A DNA stretch of 20,276 bases from a virus. Below are positions 1 to 10,053 of this stretch, in pieces; the stretch's first letter is position 1; each line of letters begins with the position of its first letter. The DNA is taken from IMG/VR virus record IMGVR_UViG_3300032294_002757, positions 1 to 20,276 of that record; one strand, given 5' to 3'. A program made the position numbers and the translations under genes. The notes under the pieces were generated by a model that worked only from the letters and a program-made list of their open reading frames with translations, was not told where the DNA came from and did not search any database.

Positions 1-3000
1 ATATATTGTCATAGTTGGTGCTGAAGTTTTGTAAAATTGAATTGTCATAATACTCCACCTCAAACCCTTTTACAGCAATCAAATCTCCAATCTGAAACGA
101 GTGCTGATCTGTGAATTGCAGTTGTGCAAAATCATCCAACACATAGGTCAGAGTTGTGGCGCTGACATTTGTTTCTGTCACACGATACACATTCCATTGT
201 CCGTCTGGATCCTTGGCTGTCCAAATTTTGATTCCACCACCCACGTCAAAGTTTTGATTATACGTGGTAATATCAAACACTGTTGCATCAGCATCATCTA
301 AATGTACGTAACCAGCAGTAGGCAGATCTTCCATGTAAAAATCTTTGTTTCTGTTGCCATACAGGGTGGTGCTGACATTAAACAAGTCGTTGGAATTATA
401 CACATTTGACACGACCAAATTGGCATTGGCCTGTAGATTCACAATTATGTTTCCAGTGCTGTATGTGTTGCCTAGAGTAAATGCCACAGGATTGGTGTTG
501 AATACCGACTGATCTAAAATAAATTCCTTGAATTGATTGCCATCCAGGTCTCCGTATTCGCCAACCTTGAATGCCCACTCCTCAAACAGTGCAATGTTAC
601 CCGACACGTTGTCAAAGTTGCCCTTGGTCAGTGCTGTGATGCTGTTGAGAGTTCCTTTTTCTTTGATCAGGCCTTGATAGAATTTGGTTTGATTTGGTAT
701 GCTGATACCAAGATCGGTCAAATAACTTCTTGGACGGAAACCAATTAGGCCAGCACTGAATAATTGTAGTGTTTCGTTGCTGGGCGGTTGATCAACGTTG
801 TAGATATCCTGTGATTGCTGTGCCAACAGCCCAAGACTTGGTAAAAGTCCTGTTTTGATTTCAGATTCCTGAATCTGTATCCAGTCTGATATGTTGAATT
901 TTGCCGTGGCAGTGATAGCGTTAGGCGCTGTATAATAGTTGTTGTTGAATGTGACAATGTCTCCAACTTGATAATCGGTGTTTGGTGTCCAGTCTCTAAT
1001 GTTTGCAGTGCTGTAAATATATCCGCTGGCACTGAGAGCACCGGTCCATCCTCCTGTTTTGGATCCAGACAACTTTAATCGGAACTGTCTTAGTCCCTGT
1101 GAAGGCACATAAATGATGTCTCCAAAATCACTTTGATTGTCAAAGATCAACACATGCTCAAACTGAATCAGATTCAATCGGGCAAAACATATACCTGTTC
1201 CGTTGAGCGTGGTAATACCAAATCGATTTCCATTGGCAAAATTTTCGGCTCTAACAAGATTAAAATTGGTGTTTTTGATGGGCAAGAAGTTTTGATCCAA
1301 CAAACGTCCCGACATACTGGTGTTGCCAATTTCATCCACCACAGATCCATTGGTCTGTAGTGCAAGTCTACTGGAAGTTGGATTCAACACAATAATGGTG
1401 CCAACGTCCCACCCTTGTTGACTCCAGTATAAAAATTCTCTTACACTGGTTCTAAAATTTCTAACGGCCTGTAGGTCTCGATCAAACTCTTCAAAAACAA
1501 ATCCTGTTTTTTCAAGATAACGTTCGTAACTGATTAAAAAATCACCCAGTTGTTGTATAGTTGCATAGGTGGTGCCGTACGGTACCAGTAGTTCTTTGTT
1601 TGTGGTATCTTGATACAGATTAACCGACACATCTTCCACAGTCACTTGCTCGGCTCTACTGTTGGCAATGCTTGGTAAGATTGTAAAAAACGGGTTGGTA
1701 GTATCATACCCAACCACGCTGTAGCCAGTGGCAGTTCGTTGAACTATTACTGCGCTGTATGTGGCTGTACTGACAGGCACAGATTTATTTAGATAAATGT
1801 GATAATTGTTGTCGGGAACCACAATACCTGCTCGAGTTGCCCCTGGAGTGGTTTGCTCGGCTGTGACTGTGAGAATATTTTTGTCAGTGAATCCAGCAAC
1901 TTTGTAATTTAATTTTACTTCTAAATTGTCTAAATATCCAGTGATCTTTTCAACAGGATCTATTCCCAAATTTTTAATATAATCAGCAATCCAGTTCACA
2001 TAACCGCTGGTGCGTGTCACTGTGCCGGTGGTGCTGTCTCCGTTGACTGACAACAAGGCTGGACTAATTTTTGCGTTGTTTAAATTGTTAAACTGTCCAG
2101 TGATGTCGTTGACATAAAACTGTGATGTATCGTATTGTGTGCCAAAGTAACTGGCTGGTTTGGCCAAGGCCAGGGCCATTTGAACAGCATAAGGATAATC
2201 ACTACTGCGGCGCCAGGCTGTTTCTACTGGACCTTCCTGTCCAACAGTGTAATTGTTGCCACCAGCAGTCAGGTTATATTGTTTGATTATGTTGACATCT
2301 GTGGGTGGCAACAGGTTACCTGCATTGTCTACAGGAATAAAATTGGTCAATCCGGGTCTAGCAAAACGCTCATCTGTGTAGGGTACACCGTTGTTCCAAA
2401 CATACCCGGCTTCAAGGTCTTCCCACAATGTGAAATTGCCCCGAGTGTAAGGAGCTGGTCCATAACGTGTTTGCCACCAGGCAGGTTCAAATCCAAAACC
2501 CAACATTTCCCATGGTGCCAAATTGGGCCTGTCGGTATCGTACCAGTATTTGTAAATGGCACGCCACGATCCCTGCAAGGGCTCATCATTCACAGTGTCT
2601 GTGAATTTTTCATAGTTCCAGGTCCAGGCATTGTTAGCGTCGTACCAGACATTGGTAGTGTAATCCACATTGTTTGTGCCCGACCACTGCAAAAAGTTAC
2701 GTGATAAAATTTGTATAAACTCATTGCGGGTGTATTCAGTGGTTCTAAAACGTCCAGGTACAATGTCATACAGGTTAATGATGTTTTTGCTGTAGTCTGC
2801 TTTGATGTTGTTGTAGATGCGTTTTTCAAGTTCTAATATATAGTCATCACGGAAGTCACCAAATGCTGGCATTACCGATCCGTCGTGGCCGCGTATGACG
2901 TTGGTGGGTGTTTGATAGGTAGTGTCTTCAAATATCAGTGGTTCACTCTTGGGGTACAGTCCCAACTTAGTTGGTGTTTCAGGAATAAAATTTCCGTCGG

Positions 3001-6000
3001 TGTTGAAGTAATCTCTAATCAGTATGGTGTCACCAACTGTGAGTGCAATTGAAAATATCACTGCAGGTACGGTGTTGCTAAAAACATAGTCTCGCCCAGC
3101 AACTAACTGCACTCCGTTGAGCCAGATCAATACTGCGCGATTGCTGAGTTGTGTGTCGTTAAAGATTGTGCTAATTTCGTAGTTGGTCTGCCGAGCATTA
3201 AGTACTGTGTAGTTGATTGCAGTGTAATTGCCGCCCTGTGGCACCATGTCAGAATAGTACCAAGGAAAACTGTTGTTCTTGACAGCATTGATGTTTTGTA
3301 AGATTGCATCTACACCACTGATAGAATCTGCGTAATTGAGTCCAGGCAGTGTGGTGCAAAGGCTTATAAACTTGTTTTTAAAACGACTGTATTCTTTTTT
3401 GGCCAAATCAATGCCATTGACAAAATTGACCACAGGATCATTCAAGAATGTCATGGCATAAATCAACGAAGCACTGTGTTGATTTAACGTTCCATTTTGC
3501 TTTTTAAAATAGGTGTCCTGAACAGGTCGGTTGTTGATAGTGGTGTTTTCCAACAACTTGTTGTAGTGTGTTCTAATTTGTCCCAAAGCAATGGTAGAAA
3601 AATTTTCATTCAAAGGATTTTGACTGAGATTTTTAGGAATCTCATAATAGGCCAGTTTGCTGACACTGTTGCTGTATATTGCTATGTCAAGTTTGTCGCC
3701 CACTGCTGGATCAGACAAAAAGATTATGACGTTGTATTCGCCATATGTGGTCAATTCATAATCTGTATTTTCAACCAACAAAATATTGTTTTTATAAACT
3801 TTGAGATGCGGAATTGATCTTGTGTTTGCTGGCAACACGTCAATTTGCACAAATGCACGATTGACACCATTGATTTGAATCACTCGACCATCAAAAAACT
3901 TGGTAAAGTTTTGATACTGACTGCTGGGCTCTGTTCCCTCCACCCAAGCATTCAATTTCTGTTGTGTGTTCAAACTTGTATTTTTGCCAAGGTATCCAGT
4001 GTTGCAATCGACGGAAGACATGGTTCCAGTGGCCATGTTTGTGACATAGTCAAACGTTTCTGTGTCATAGTGGTTGTCAAACACTATGTCGCCGATGTTG
4101 TTGAAATTTTGATAGCGAAGTGGGAAACCCAAAATAGGATCATTGTTGCCAGTTCCAACACGATAACCAAAAATTTTACTGCCTGTAAAGGTCGATTCAG
4201 GATATGCTGTGGCATCACCAAAACTGTATCCATTGGCATCAAATAAATCAAACAGCGGTGGCTGGTTTATTCCTGTTTTGGCCTGTGCTTCAAACCAATT
4301 GGTGCCATCAAAATAATAAGTTTTTCCAGCATTGTCACCTTCTGTGACTAAGGCATTTTCGCCAGGCAACACAGGATTGTCGTTGGTGGCCACTAGATTG
4401 ATGTAATTTGCTTCAGGTTCTCCGGGCAGTGCTAGTCCTGGAATTTCTGTGACTTCCCAGATTTTGTTTCTGACATTGACATCATAGTCATTGGCAAATA
4501 TTACTCTGTGACCTGGTGCCAAAGTCCTGCCATCTACCACAGCAGTGACCTGTCCTTGTACTCGTGTGGCTGGTATAGTTACACCAAATGCATCTGTTTC
4601 TGCAAAAGAAACCAGATCCACACTGTTTTTGGCTTGGCGTCCAAAATTAAACAATTGTAGGTCTGGCTCAAATTCAATTATGGGTCTGCGACCGGGCAAG
4701 TTGGGACCGTAGTTGGCTGCTGTGTTGTTGTACTGGGCTGTGTTGGTGATTACATCTTTATGGAACCAGCGATTGCTACGACTCCAGGGATTACGGTCTC
4801 GACTGCCGCGATTGACAACAATATAATCAGGCGTGGTGTCTAATAGATCTCCGTATTGTTCCGGCACAACAGTCTGTCCCACAGGCACTAGATTAATAGC
4901 CGTACCAACACCCTCCACATACCACTCTCTGATTCTATAGCCGGTGGTGCCATTCCATTCTCCCACCAACTGCTCGTTTTTGTAGGCCACAGCCGTTCCA
5001 CTGGTGCCTGTGACTGTGGCCCCCATGTCTTCAAGTGCCTTGCTCCAGGTGCTGTAATTGACATAGTCAAATTTGTAATAACTGGCCGGTGTTACTAAAC
5101 TGTCAAATTGAATTTTTAATCCATTGGTAAACACCACACCATTGGGGCTGGTATATCCTACTCGGCCAATAATTTCTGTGTCAACTCTAATTGGATCAGA
5201 TGTATTGTCTATCAGTCTGATCTCACCAACAAATCCTGCATCTCTGCTGTCTTGATAGTAGAGTGTGTCTGTGTTTGCTGTGACAGCAGGAACTATATTA
5301 TAGTTTAGATTGTCATTCAACCAAAATTGATTGGAAGCATAAGTCTTACCTGAACTGATAAACACTTTTTGTCTAGGAGATATTGCAGTCTCAGGAGAAA
5401 GTTGTATGATATAGTCTGTGCCGTCTGCATCAATTGAAACTAGATTGATTTTCCAGGTGCCGGTGCGAACAGCATCTGCGATTACATCTCCAGGACGAAT
5501 GCTAGACACATCTAAACCGGCATACAAAGGGTTTACAGCAGGTGTAGTCCAGTAGGTGTCGTCCTCATCGTTGCCAGTAAAAATTAATGTTTTGTTCTGT
5601 AACTGATTGTTGATTCCGTCAACGCCATCAGTGTATTGATTCAAGAAATCACTGAGCAGGCGATTTTGTATATCAGTGTATTTGAGTGTGATTGCTGCAT
5701 CTACTGTGGCACTGATAGGCATCAAGATATAAAAATCTTGTGCATTATACAAAGGAACACGAAAGGTAACTGTGCCTGTTTCGGCGCCATTACCAGAGAC
5801 TCCAAACACGTCTCTGGTACTGACTGTGGGAAGATTGGGGTCTACTCCGGTCACACCTGGAGCACTTTGTATCCAAAAATTGCTGCCTGGTTGATCCAAG
5901 GTAAATGTGTAGGTTCCGCCACGTACCAGAGTCAGTTGTGTGTTGGGTTGATAGCCAGTGCCAGTAAAGGTGTATCCGCCCACTGCTGAGTTTTTGACCA

Positions 6001-6469
6001 CAGTGTAGTCGGCATTGTAAGGTGCTTGATTTCCATAAACAACTATGGTGTCTGGACCGTCGGGCAACCAGTAATAGTTGAAATAATTTACAAATTTATC
6101 GTAATCAAAATGACCGTCCCAATTGTACATTTCACTGCCAAACAAGCGTTGTTGATTGTCAATCAGTCCACCGTAATTTTGTATGTTTTTTAATAAATCA
6201 ATATAACCAGTGTTGAATTCTATTTCGCCACTTTTGTTGGTTACCACCACACTGGGTTCCATTTGATAATTTTTTCTTAACGCATCCGGCTCAGGCACAT
6301 AATTATCACCTGTTTTGTACGTGGGTGCAAATGTACGTCCTATGTAACCGTTAACAGGTGTGTTGATAGCGTCGGACGCCAATTGATCCATGGTGGCGCC
6401 AAGAAATCGACGGTTGGTGGGAGTACGGAATACTCTAGGTAAAAAGTTAATTGTGTTGACTATGGCCAT
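1..6469 (-). CDS. Giant virion structural protein at the gp7 position (baseplate wedge or fibre-like), C-terminus cut by window edge
   Basis: The frame is open from the ATG at 6469 to the left edge, giving at least 2156 codons. I translated long stretches and spot-checked lines elsewhere and found no in-frame stop. The start overlaps the gp6 stop by one base (TAATG), so translation is coupled. Recognisable segments are NFLPRVFRTPTNRRFLGATM (about residues 8-27), a Trp/Tyr-rich stretch with FNYYWLPDGP (about 130-140), NYGPNLPGRRPIIEFEPD (about 583-600), QPPLFDLFD (about 735), GHDGSVMPAFGDFRDDYILE (about 1190-1210), and WRAIYKYWYDTDRPNLAPWE (about 1298-1318). A carbohydrate-binding-like segment sits near 1825-1863. 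From memory, such segments recur in very large structural proteins of environmental T4-like phages; I cannot name the family with certainty. T4 has gp7 (a wedge protein of about 1030 residues) in this place, so a wedge role is inferred from position. A tail-fibre or adsorption role is the alternative. Confidence 0.7.
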   Translation of the reverse strand, partial: MAIVNTINFLPRVFRTPTNRRFLGATMDQLASDAINTPVNGYIGRTFAPTYKTGDNYVPEPDALRKNYQMEPSVVVTNKSGEIEFNTGYIDLLKNIQNYGGLIDNQQRLFGSEMYNWDGHFDYDKFVNYFNYYWLPDGPDTIVVYGNQAPYNADYTVVKNSAVGGYTFTGTGYQPNTQLTLVRGGTYTFTLDQPGSNFWIQSAPGVTGVDPNLPTVSTRDVFGVSGNGAETGTVTFRVPLYNAQDFYILMPISATVDAAITLKYTDIQNRLLSDFLNQYTDGVDGINNQLQNKTLIFTGNDEDDTYWTTPAVNPLYAGLDVSSIRPGDVIADAVRTGTWKINLVSIDADGTDYIIQLSPETAISPRQKVFISSGKTYASNQFWLNDNLNYNIVPAVTANTDTLYYQDSRDAGFVGEIRLIDNTSDPIRVDTEIIGRVGYTSPNGVVFTNGLKIQFDSLVTPASYYKFDYVNYSTWSKALEDMGATVTGTSGTAVAYKNEQLVGEWNGTTGYRIREWYVEGVGTAINLVPVGQTVVPEQYGDLLDTTPDYIVVNRGSRDRNPWSRSNRWFHKDVITNTAQYNNTAANYGPNLPGRRPIIEFEPDLQLFNFGRQAKNSVDLVSFAETDAFGVTIPATRVQGQVTAVVDGRTLAPGHRVIFANDYDVNVRNKIWEVTEIPGLALPGEPEANYINLVATNDNPVLPGENALVTEGDNAGKTYYFDGTNWFEAQAKTGINQPPLFDLFDANGYSFGDATAYPESTFTGSKIFGYRVGTGNNDPILGFPLRYQNFNNIGDIVFDNHYDTETFDYVTNMATGTMSSVDCNTGYLGKNTSLNTQQKLNAWVEGTEPSSQYQNFTKFFDGRVIQINGVNRAFVQIDVLPANTRSIPHLKVYKNNILLVENTDYELTTYGEYNVIIFLSDPAVGDKLDIAIYSNSVSKLAYYEIPKNLSQNPLNENFSTIALGQIRTHYNKLLENTTINNRPVQDTYFKKQNGTLNQHSASLIYAMTFLNDPVVNFVNGIDLAKKEYSRFKNKFISLCTTLPGLNYADSISGVDAILQNINAVKNNSFPWYYSDMVPQGGNYTAINYTVLNARQTNYEISTIFNDTQLSNRAVLIWLNGVQLVAGRDYVFSNTVPAVIFSIALTVGDTILIRDYFNTDGNFIPETPTKLGLYPKSEPLIFEDTTYQTPTNVIRGHDGSVMPAFGDFRDDYILELEKRIYNNIKADYSKNIINLYDIVPGRFRTTEYTRNEFIQILSRNFLQWSGTNNVDYTTNVWYDANNAWTWNYEKFTDTVNDEPLQGSWRAIYKYWYDTDRPNLAPWEMLGFGFEPAWWQTRYGPAPYTRGNFTLWEDLEAGYVWNNGVPYTDERFARPGLTNFIPVDNAGNLLPPTDVNIIKQYNLTAGGNNYTVGQEGPVETAWRRSSDYPYAVQMALALAKPASYFGTQYDTSQFYVNDITGQFNNLNNAKISPALLSVNGDSTTGTVTRTSGYVNWIADYIKNLGIDPVEKITGYLDNLEVKLNYKVAGFTDKNILTVTAEQTTPGATRAGIVVPDNNYHIYLNKSVPVSTATYSAVIVQRTATGYSVVGYDTTNPFFTILPSIANSRAEQVTVEDVSVNLYQDTTNKELLVPYGTTYATIQQLGDFLISYERYLEKTGFVFEEFDRDLQAVRNFRTSVREFLYWSQQGWDVGTIIVLNPTSSRLALQTNGSVVDEIGNTSMSGRLLDQNFLPIKNTNFNLVRAENFANGNRFGITTLNGTGICFARLNLIQFEHVLIFDNQSDFGDIIYVPSQGLRQFRLKLSGSKTGGWTGALSASGYIYSTANIRDWTPNTDYQVGDIVTFNNNYYTAPNAITATAKFNISDWIQIQESEIKTGLLPSLGLLAQQSQDIYNVDQPPSNETLQLFSAGLIGFRPRSYLTDLGISIPNQTKFYQGLIKEKGTLNSITALTKGNFDNVSGNIALFEEWAFKVGEYGDLDGNQFKEFILDQSVFNTNPVAFTLGNTYSTGNIIVNLQANANLVVSNVYNSNDLFNVSTTLYGNRNKDFYMEDLPTAGYVHLDDADATVFDITTYNQNFDVGGGIKIWTAKDPDGQWNVYRVTETNVSATTLTYVLDDFAQLQFTDQHSFQIGDLIAVKGFEVEYYDNSILQNFSTNYDNI
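881..994 (-). other. Carbohydrate-binding-like module (CBM5/12-type pattern) inside the giant structural protein
   Basis: Translated on the minus strand, this segment has the pattern D-W-x-P-x-x-x-Y-x-x-G-D-x-V-x-x-x-x-x-Y-Y-x-A and ends in S-D-W (about residues 1825-1863 of the giant protein). The spacing of Trp, Tyr, Gly-Asp and Tyr-Tyr resembles the short aromatic-lined chitin/cellulose-binding modules (CBM5/12) often found in phage fibres and secreted hydrolases. Only the pattern is visible here. Sugar binding is inferred, and a fortuitous match within a Trp/Tyr-rich protein is possible. Confidence 0.4.
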
Positions 6470-9400
6470 TAATATGTCCCAATCAAGGTATTGCCCAAAT
6501 TCAATTGGGCCGCGGTAATGGCTGAAATTATTTCAACGTCGTTGACTGTGGCGGCACTGGTGATGATTTCCCAGGGTTCACAGTTGATTTGAAAGTAGTT
6601 ACCAAACACCAGGTTGTTGTTGGCCGGCACAATCAACACACTGCTAATGTTTGGCGCCAGTGTGCTGTGTAAGTATGCAGCCAACTCACTAAAATAAAAA
6701 GTTTCTCCAAAGTCCCAGTTGCTGACATCAAAATATCGATTGACTGCGTTGATCACCTGGCTCTTGATCTCGTTGTCGGTAATGTTGGCACTGGGGTTTT
6801 TTACCACCTGAAATCTGGCACGTAGATTTTCAACAGCCTTGGTACCAAACAACGGCTTGAATTTGGCTGGATTATAGATCAGTGTGTCGCTGACTGTTTT
6901 GTAGTTGTCCAGATCATTGTAGGCTGTTTCTAAACTGGTGCTGGTGGGCAAATCTGGTTCCATTACTGTTCCTGTTAAATCTCTGAGATAGTTGGTGTAA
7001 TCAGTGGCATAGGTCGAAGTCAACATGTACACATCAATAATATTGACTGGTGTTGGATTGATTCTACTGCGCCCTGGAACGTTGTGTTTGTATTGAAAAT
7101 ACAGATTGTCTTTGTATCCAAGAGCAACATTGGCAGAAGTAGCAAACAAGTCAGGATTGTCAGGTATCAATTCAGACTGTGTGCTGGGCACACGAACCAA
7201 GACCTTGTTTTTGTCCACGTAGCCGTCAGCGGCAGTGATAGTGTTGTATATCTGCCATATCAGGTCGTCGTCCAAGGAATCAACTGTGTTGGGTTTGGTA
7301 TTAATTTTTAAGATTTTAACAATGTCGTTGATATTGGTTCCGGTGGAAGAATTGTACACACGCACCATGGGATCAAAATAAAACTTGGTATTTCCAGCAC
7401 TGCTAAATGTGTATTCAATGGTTCTATAGTTGATGGTGTACAGACCTTGATTGTAAGTAAATTTCAATATCCAGTCTGTGCTGCTTCCAATGTCAGCCGG
7501 AGCAATGTTTTGCCACACTCCGTATGGACCATAGGTACCATCTTCATATTGAACTCTTACCGCGGTGTTGTATTTTAATCCAAAATTCAACAGGGTCTTG
7601 ATCTGTGTGATTATGGTTGTGATCAATCCAGTGCTGAGATCATTTTTATAAGGCGGAACAATGGCTTCGGCACCGGCCAAACTCACATTGCCAAGTACGG
7701 CACCAGTGGGAACCACAGTGCCAAATGTAATTTTGTCTGCCACACGGTCTGTTACCACAGCGTAAAAATTCAATGTGTCCCCAATGTTGGTCAGTGTGTT
7801 GCCCAACTGCAATTGATGTTCGCTGTCAAATCTATAGCCCACAGGTGCACTGAACTGCAACACAGCACCAGGATCAACATAACGCAGATTATGACTCACG
7901 TCGCCGCCCACTTGTAACGCAACATTGCTGACCACGTTGGCCAAAAATCCTGTACTGGAACCTGTGCTCACAGTGTTTTGATTAAATTTAATATTTCCAC
8001 CAGCGACAGTGTTGGTGTTGCCACTGAATCGCGGAAACACTGCGGTGTTGCCGTAGTAGTAATTTCTAACTTCAACACTGTTGATGGTTGGAATGATCTG
8101 ATTGTACACTGCTGAGAAAATGTCATTGTCGGTTAAAAAATCAAATTGTCTTGATCCAATTTTGTTGTTGGCCGAAATGATACCATCGTCACCAAAAATA
8201 TTGGTACTTGAAAAACTACCAGTGGGATCCAAGGCATCAAGATACAAACTCACTCCCGAACTGGTGCGATTGACTGCTTTGATCTTTTGTATGCTACCAT
8301 AATTGGTCTGCGGGAAGATATTGTAATCTTCTGCTGTGACCATGCGGTTTTGTGTGTAATACTGTTGTGGTGCTGATGCCTTAATACTGCTGAGACTTGG
8401 TGCTGCATTGGCATTGGTCACTGTGTAGTTCAAACTGGCTGTGATAGTCAGAGTCTCCACACGATTGTTTTTGCTGATGTAACTGAATGCTACACTCACC
8501 GAAGACATGTCATCGGGCGTGATACTGTAGGTGGTTCCGTTGCTGGTGCGATAATAAAAACGAAAACTGCCTTGTGGTATGTTACTGAAACTGCCGTCAC
8601 CAAACACCAGATCCACTTGATCATTGGTTCGTGTGTTGATCTGATAGAGATTTTTTTGTGCCAGTTGATTGTAAATCACATTGACACCGCCAATGGCAGG
8701 AACTTTGGTCCATGACTGGTTGATGTTTCTGTTGACGTCCAGACTGTACAGCCATTGGTCTGTGTTGTTGATGTTGTTGGTAGCAACAGTCACAAAGTTG
8801 TTGGGTATAGCATTGACAATGTTGAATTCTGTGCTATTCAGTTTGCCCTGTTTAAAATACAGGAAAAAGCCAGTGTTGTTTGATCCATTGCCGTTGTTGT
8901 CATTACGGTAAAGAATATTGAATCGGCCAATGGCAGTTGGATCTGCTTCGTATAGATAATTTTCACCTACACTGGTGGCACTGACTGCTTCAAATGCCAC
9001 TGTGCTGCCTTGTATGGTTGTGCTGAATGCACCAATTGGCAAGGTGTTGGTGTTTAAATTGATGGTGTATTCTTCAGTTTTGATGTTGTTGATGGCTTGA
9101 CTGTTACCGGGCTTGCCCACAGCCTGGCTGCTGATCAGGGCTGCATTGATCACAGTGGTAAACTGTTCCAACCAGTTATCGTTGGTTAGGTCATTCCAGT
9201 GTACAGTGGCATTGCTGAGATTAATTCCCGAACTGTCAGTCAGCGATTCTGTGGTGCGCACACTTTCTACTTTGAGTAGCCCACTAGCACCTGTGTTGCG
9301 TTGTGGGTTGTAACTGAGCATGCGTGCCAGTTTCAGTATGCTGTCTCTGCGTTGTGCTGTGTCAATGAAGTTTTCTCTGGCATTTAAATCGGCACGAAAT

Positions 9401-9627
9401 GCCAAACTTTGCCCTAAGAAAGCAATCATGTCAATCAGGGCCAGATATTCTGAACTTTCTAAAAAGTCGTTGAATGTTTCTGGGTAGTATGTCTTCAAAT
9501 ACGTGATCATACTGTTACGCAGGGTTTCAAAGTCGTAACTGGTAAAATCAGCGTTGGTAAACGTTTGATAGATCTTGGTCCAGTCTTGCTGTACTAAGAG
9601 GTTGGTTTGACGTGTGGTTTGTGCCAT
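6469..9627 (-). CDS. 6: Baseplate wedge subunit gp6 (baseplate J-like), enlarged
   Basis: A 1052-residue protein. The N-terminal 120 residues carry strong gp6 features: SYDFETLRNSMITYLKTYYP, then ESSEYLALIDMIAFLGQSLA, DLNARENFIDTAQRRDSILK and SYNPQRNTGASGLLK. A baseplate J-like middle section includes MVTAEDYNIFPQTNYGSIQK near residue 430. The C-terminus has VNRYFDVSNWDFGETFYFSE and NISSVLIVPANNNLVFGNYF, followed by a segment ending in EIISAITAAQLNLG, like other gp6 tails. In T4, gp6 dimers form the iris-like ring that joins wedges around the hub. It follows gp25 and is joined to the next gene by a TAATG overlap, matching the T4 order 25-6-7. T4 gp6 is about 660 residues, so roughly 390 extra residues lie mainly in the middle. 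A late promoter box ends about 18 bases upstream; the Shine-Dalgarno sequence is weak. Confidence 0.93.
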   Translation of the reverse strand: MAQTTRQTNLLVQQDWTKIYQTFTNADFTSYDFETLRNSMITYLKTYYPETFNDFLESSEYLALIDMIAFLGQSLAFRADLNARENFIDTAQRRDSILKLARMLSYNPQRNTGASGLLKVESVRTTESLTDSSGINLSNATVHWNDLTNDNWLEQFTTVINAALISSQAVGKPGNSQAINNIKTEEYTINLNTNTLPIGAFSTTIQGSTVAFEAVSATSVGENYLYEADPTAIGRFNILYRNDNNGNGSNNTGFFLYFKQGKLNSTEFNIVNAIPNNFVTVATNNINNTDQWLYSLDVNRNINQSWTKVPAIGGVNVIYNQLAQKNLYQINTRTNDQVDLVFGDGSFSNIPQGSFRFYYRTSNGTTYSITPDDMSSVSVAFSYISKNNRVETLTITASLNYTVTNANAAPSLSSIKASAPQQYYTQNRMVTAEDYNIFPQTNYGSIQKIKAVNRTSSGVSLYLDALDPTGSFSSTNIFGDDGIISANNKIGSRQFDFLTDNDIFSAVYNQIIPTINSVEVRNYYYGNTAVFPRFSGNTNTVAGGNIKFNQNTVSTGSSTGFLANVVSNVALQVGGDVSHNLRYVDPGAVLQFSAPVGYRFDSEHQLQLGNTLTNIGDTLNFYAVVTDRVADKITFGTVVPTGAVLGNVSLAGAEAIVPPYKNDLSTGLITTIITQIKTLLNFGLKYNTAVRVQYEDGTYGPYGVWQNIAPADIGSSTDWILKFTYNQGLYTINYRTIEYTFSSAGNTKFYFDPMVRVYNSSTGTNINDIVKILKINTKPNTVDSLDDDLIWQIYNTITAADGYVDKNKVLVRVPSTQSELIPDNPDLFATSANVALGYKDNLYFQYKHNVPGRSRINPTPVNIIDVYMLTSTYATDYTNYLRDLTGTVMEPDLPTSTSLETAYNDLDNYKTVSDTLIYNPAKFKPLFGTKAVENLRARFQVVKNPSANITDNEIKSQVINAVNRYFDVSNWDFGETFYFSELAAYLHSTLAPNISSVLIVPANNNLVFGNYFQINCEPWEIITSAATVNDVEIISAITAAQLNLGNTLIGTY

Positions 9628-9645
9628 GTTATAGTGTCCGTATCA

Positions 9646-9655
9646 AGTATTTATC
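9646..9655 (-). promoter_or_regulatory. T4-type late promoter for gp6
   Basis: The minus strand reads GATAAATACT, one base from the T4 late box TATAAATA, with the same CT extension as the two other boxes in this window. It lies in the 48-base gap between gp25 and gp6. With T4 geometry (+1 six bases past the last A of the box) transcription would start near 9642, leaving about 15 bases before the gp6 ATG. It should respond to the gp55 sigma factor encoded nearby. Confidence 0.65.
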
Positions 9656-9675
9656 GTACGGAATAATATGGTCTG

Positions 9676-10050
9676 TTAATTAGTGACTAATCTGTTGTTG
9701 GCTCGATCAAAATTCAATGCAATGGTTTCTGTTTGATCTGTGGGTATGTAACTCACAATGATTTCTATCAAGAATCCTGTGTCTTGTTCAGTCACTGCCA
9801 CTTGTTGTACTGCAAGTCTAGGGTCATAACTTATAATACGTGTGATATCATTGGTAATGATTTGTTTGGTATCTTCTGTCAAGGGTTCAAACAACATGTC
9901 CCAGATTATGCTGCCAAATGCAGGATTCATAAGTTTTTCACCTTTGCGTATTTCAAAGTGATTGATCATGTCTTGTTTGGCCAACTGAAAATCAGTCACA
10001 CTGTATTTTTTGGCATTGAGTCTGGTGCTGAATCCGCGATATATTGTCAT
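9676..10050 (-). CDS. 25: Baseplate wedge subunit gp25
   Basis: A 124-residue protein of the gpW/gp25 family. The start chosen is the ATG at 10050 (MTIYRGFSTRLNAKK...). A longer frame from 10137 would run into the upstream hydrolase gene and adds residues unlike gp25. The family signature KGEKLMNPAFGSIIWDMLFE (about residues 36-55) is followed by PLTEDTKQIITNDITRIISY and a C-terminal beta-rich part (GFLIEIIVSYIPTDQTETI). T4 gp25 is 132 residues, so the length fits. gp25 joins gp53 and gp6 in the wedge core and triggers sheath assembly; its fold is related to type VI secretion TssE. It sits just before gp6, as in T4. There is no Shine-Dalgarno sequence. Instead a late promoter box ends four bases before the ATG, suggesting a leaderless late transcript in addition to read-through from upstream. 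Confidence 0.93.
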   Translation of the reverse strand: MTIYRGFSTRLNAKKYSVTDFQLAKQDMINHFEIRKGEKLMNPAFGSIIWDMLFEPLTEDTKQIITNDITRIISYDPRLAVQQVAVTEQDTGFLIEIIVSYIPTDQTETIALNFDRANNRLVTN

Positions 10051-10053
10051 AGT

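Noticed and set aside
2135-2704. Plus-strand 189-codon open frame, and similar ones at 12113-12730 and 14772-15383
   Set aside because: They lie antisense within well-supported structural genes, have no ribosome sites and give Cys/His/Ile-rich proteins typical of shadow frames.
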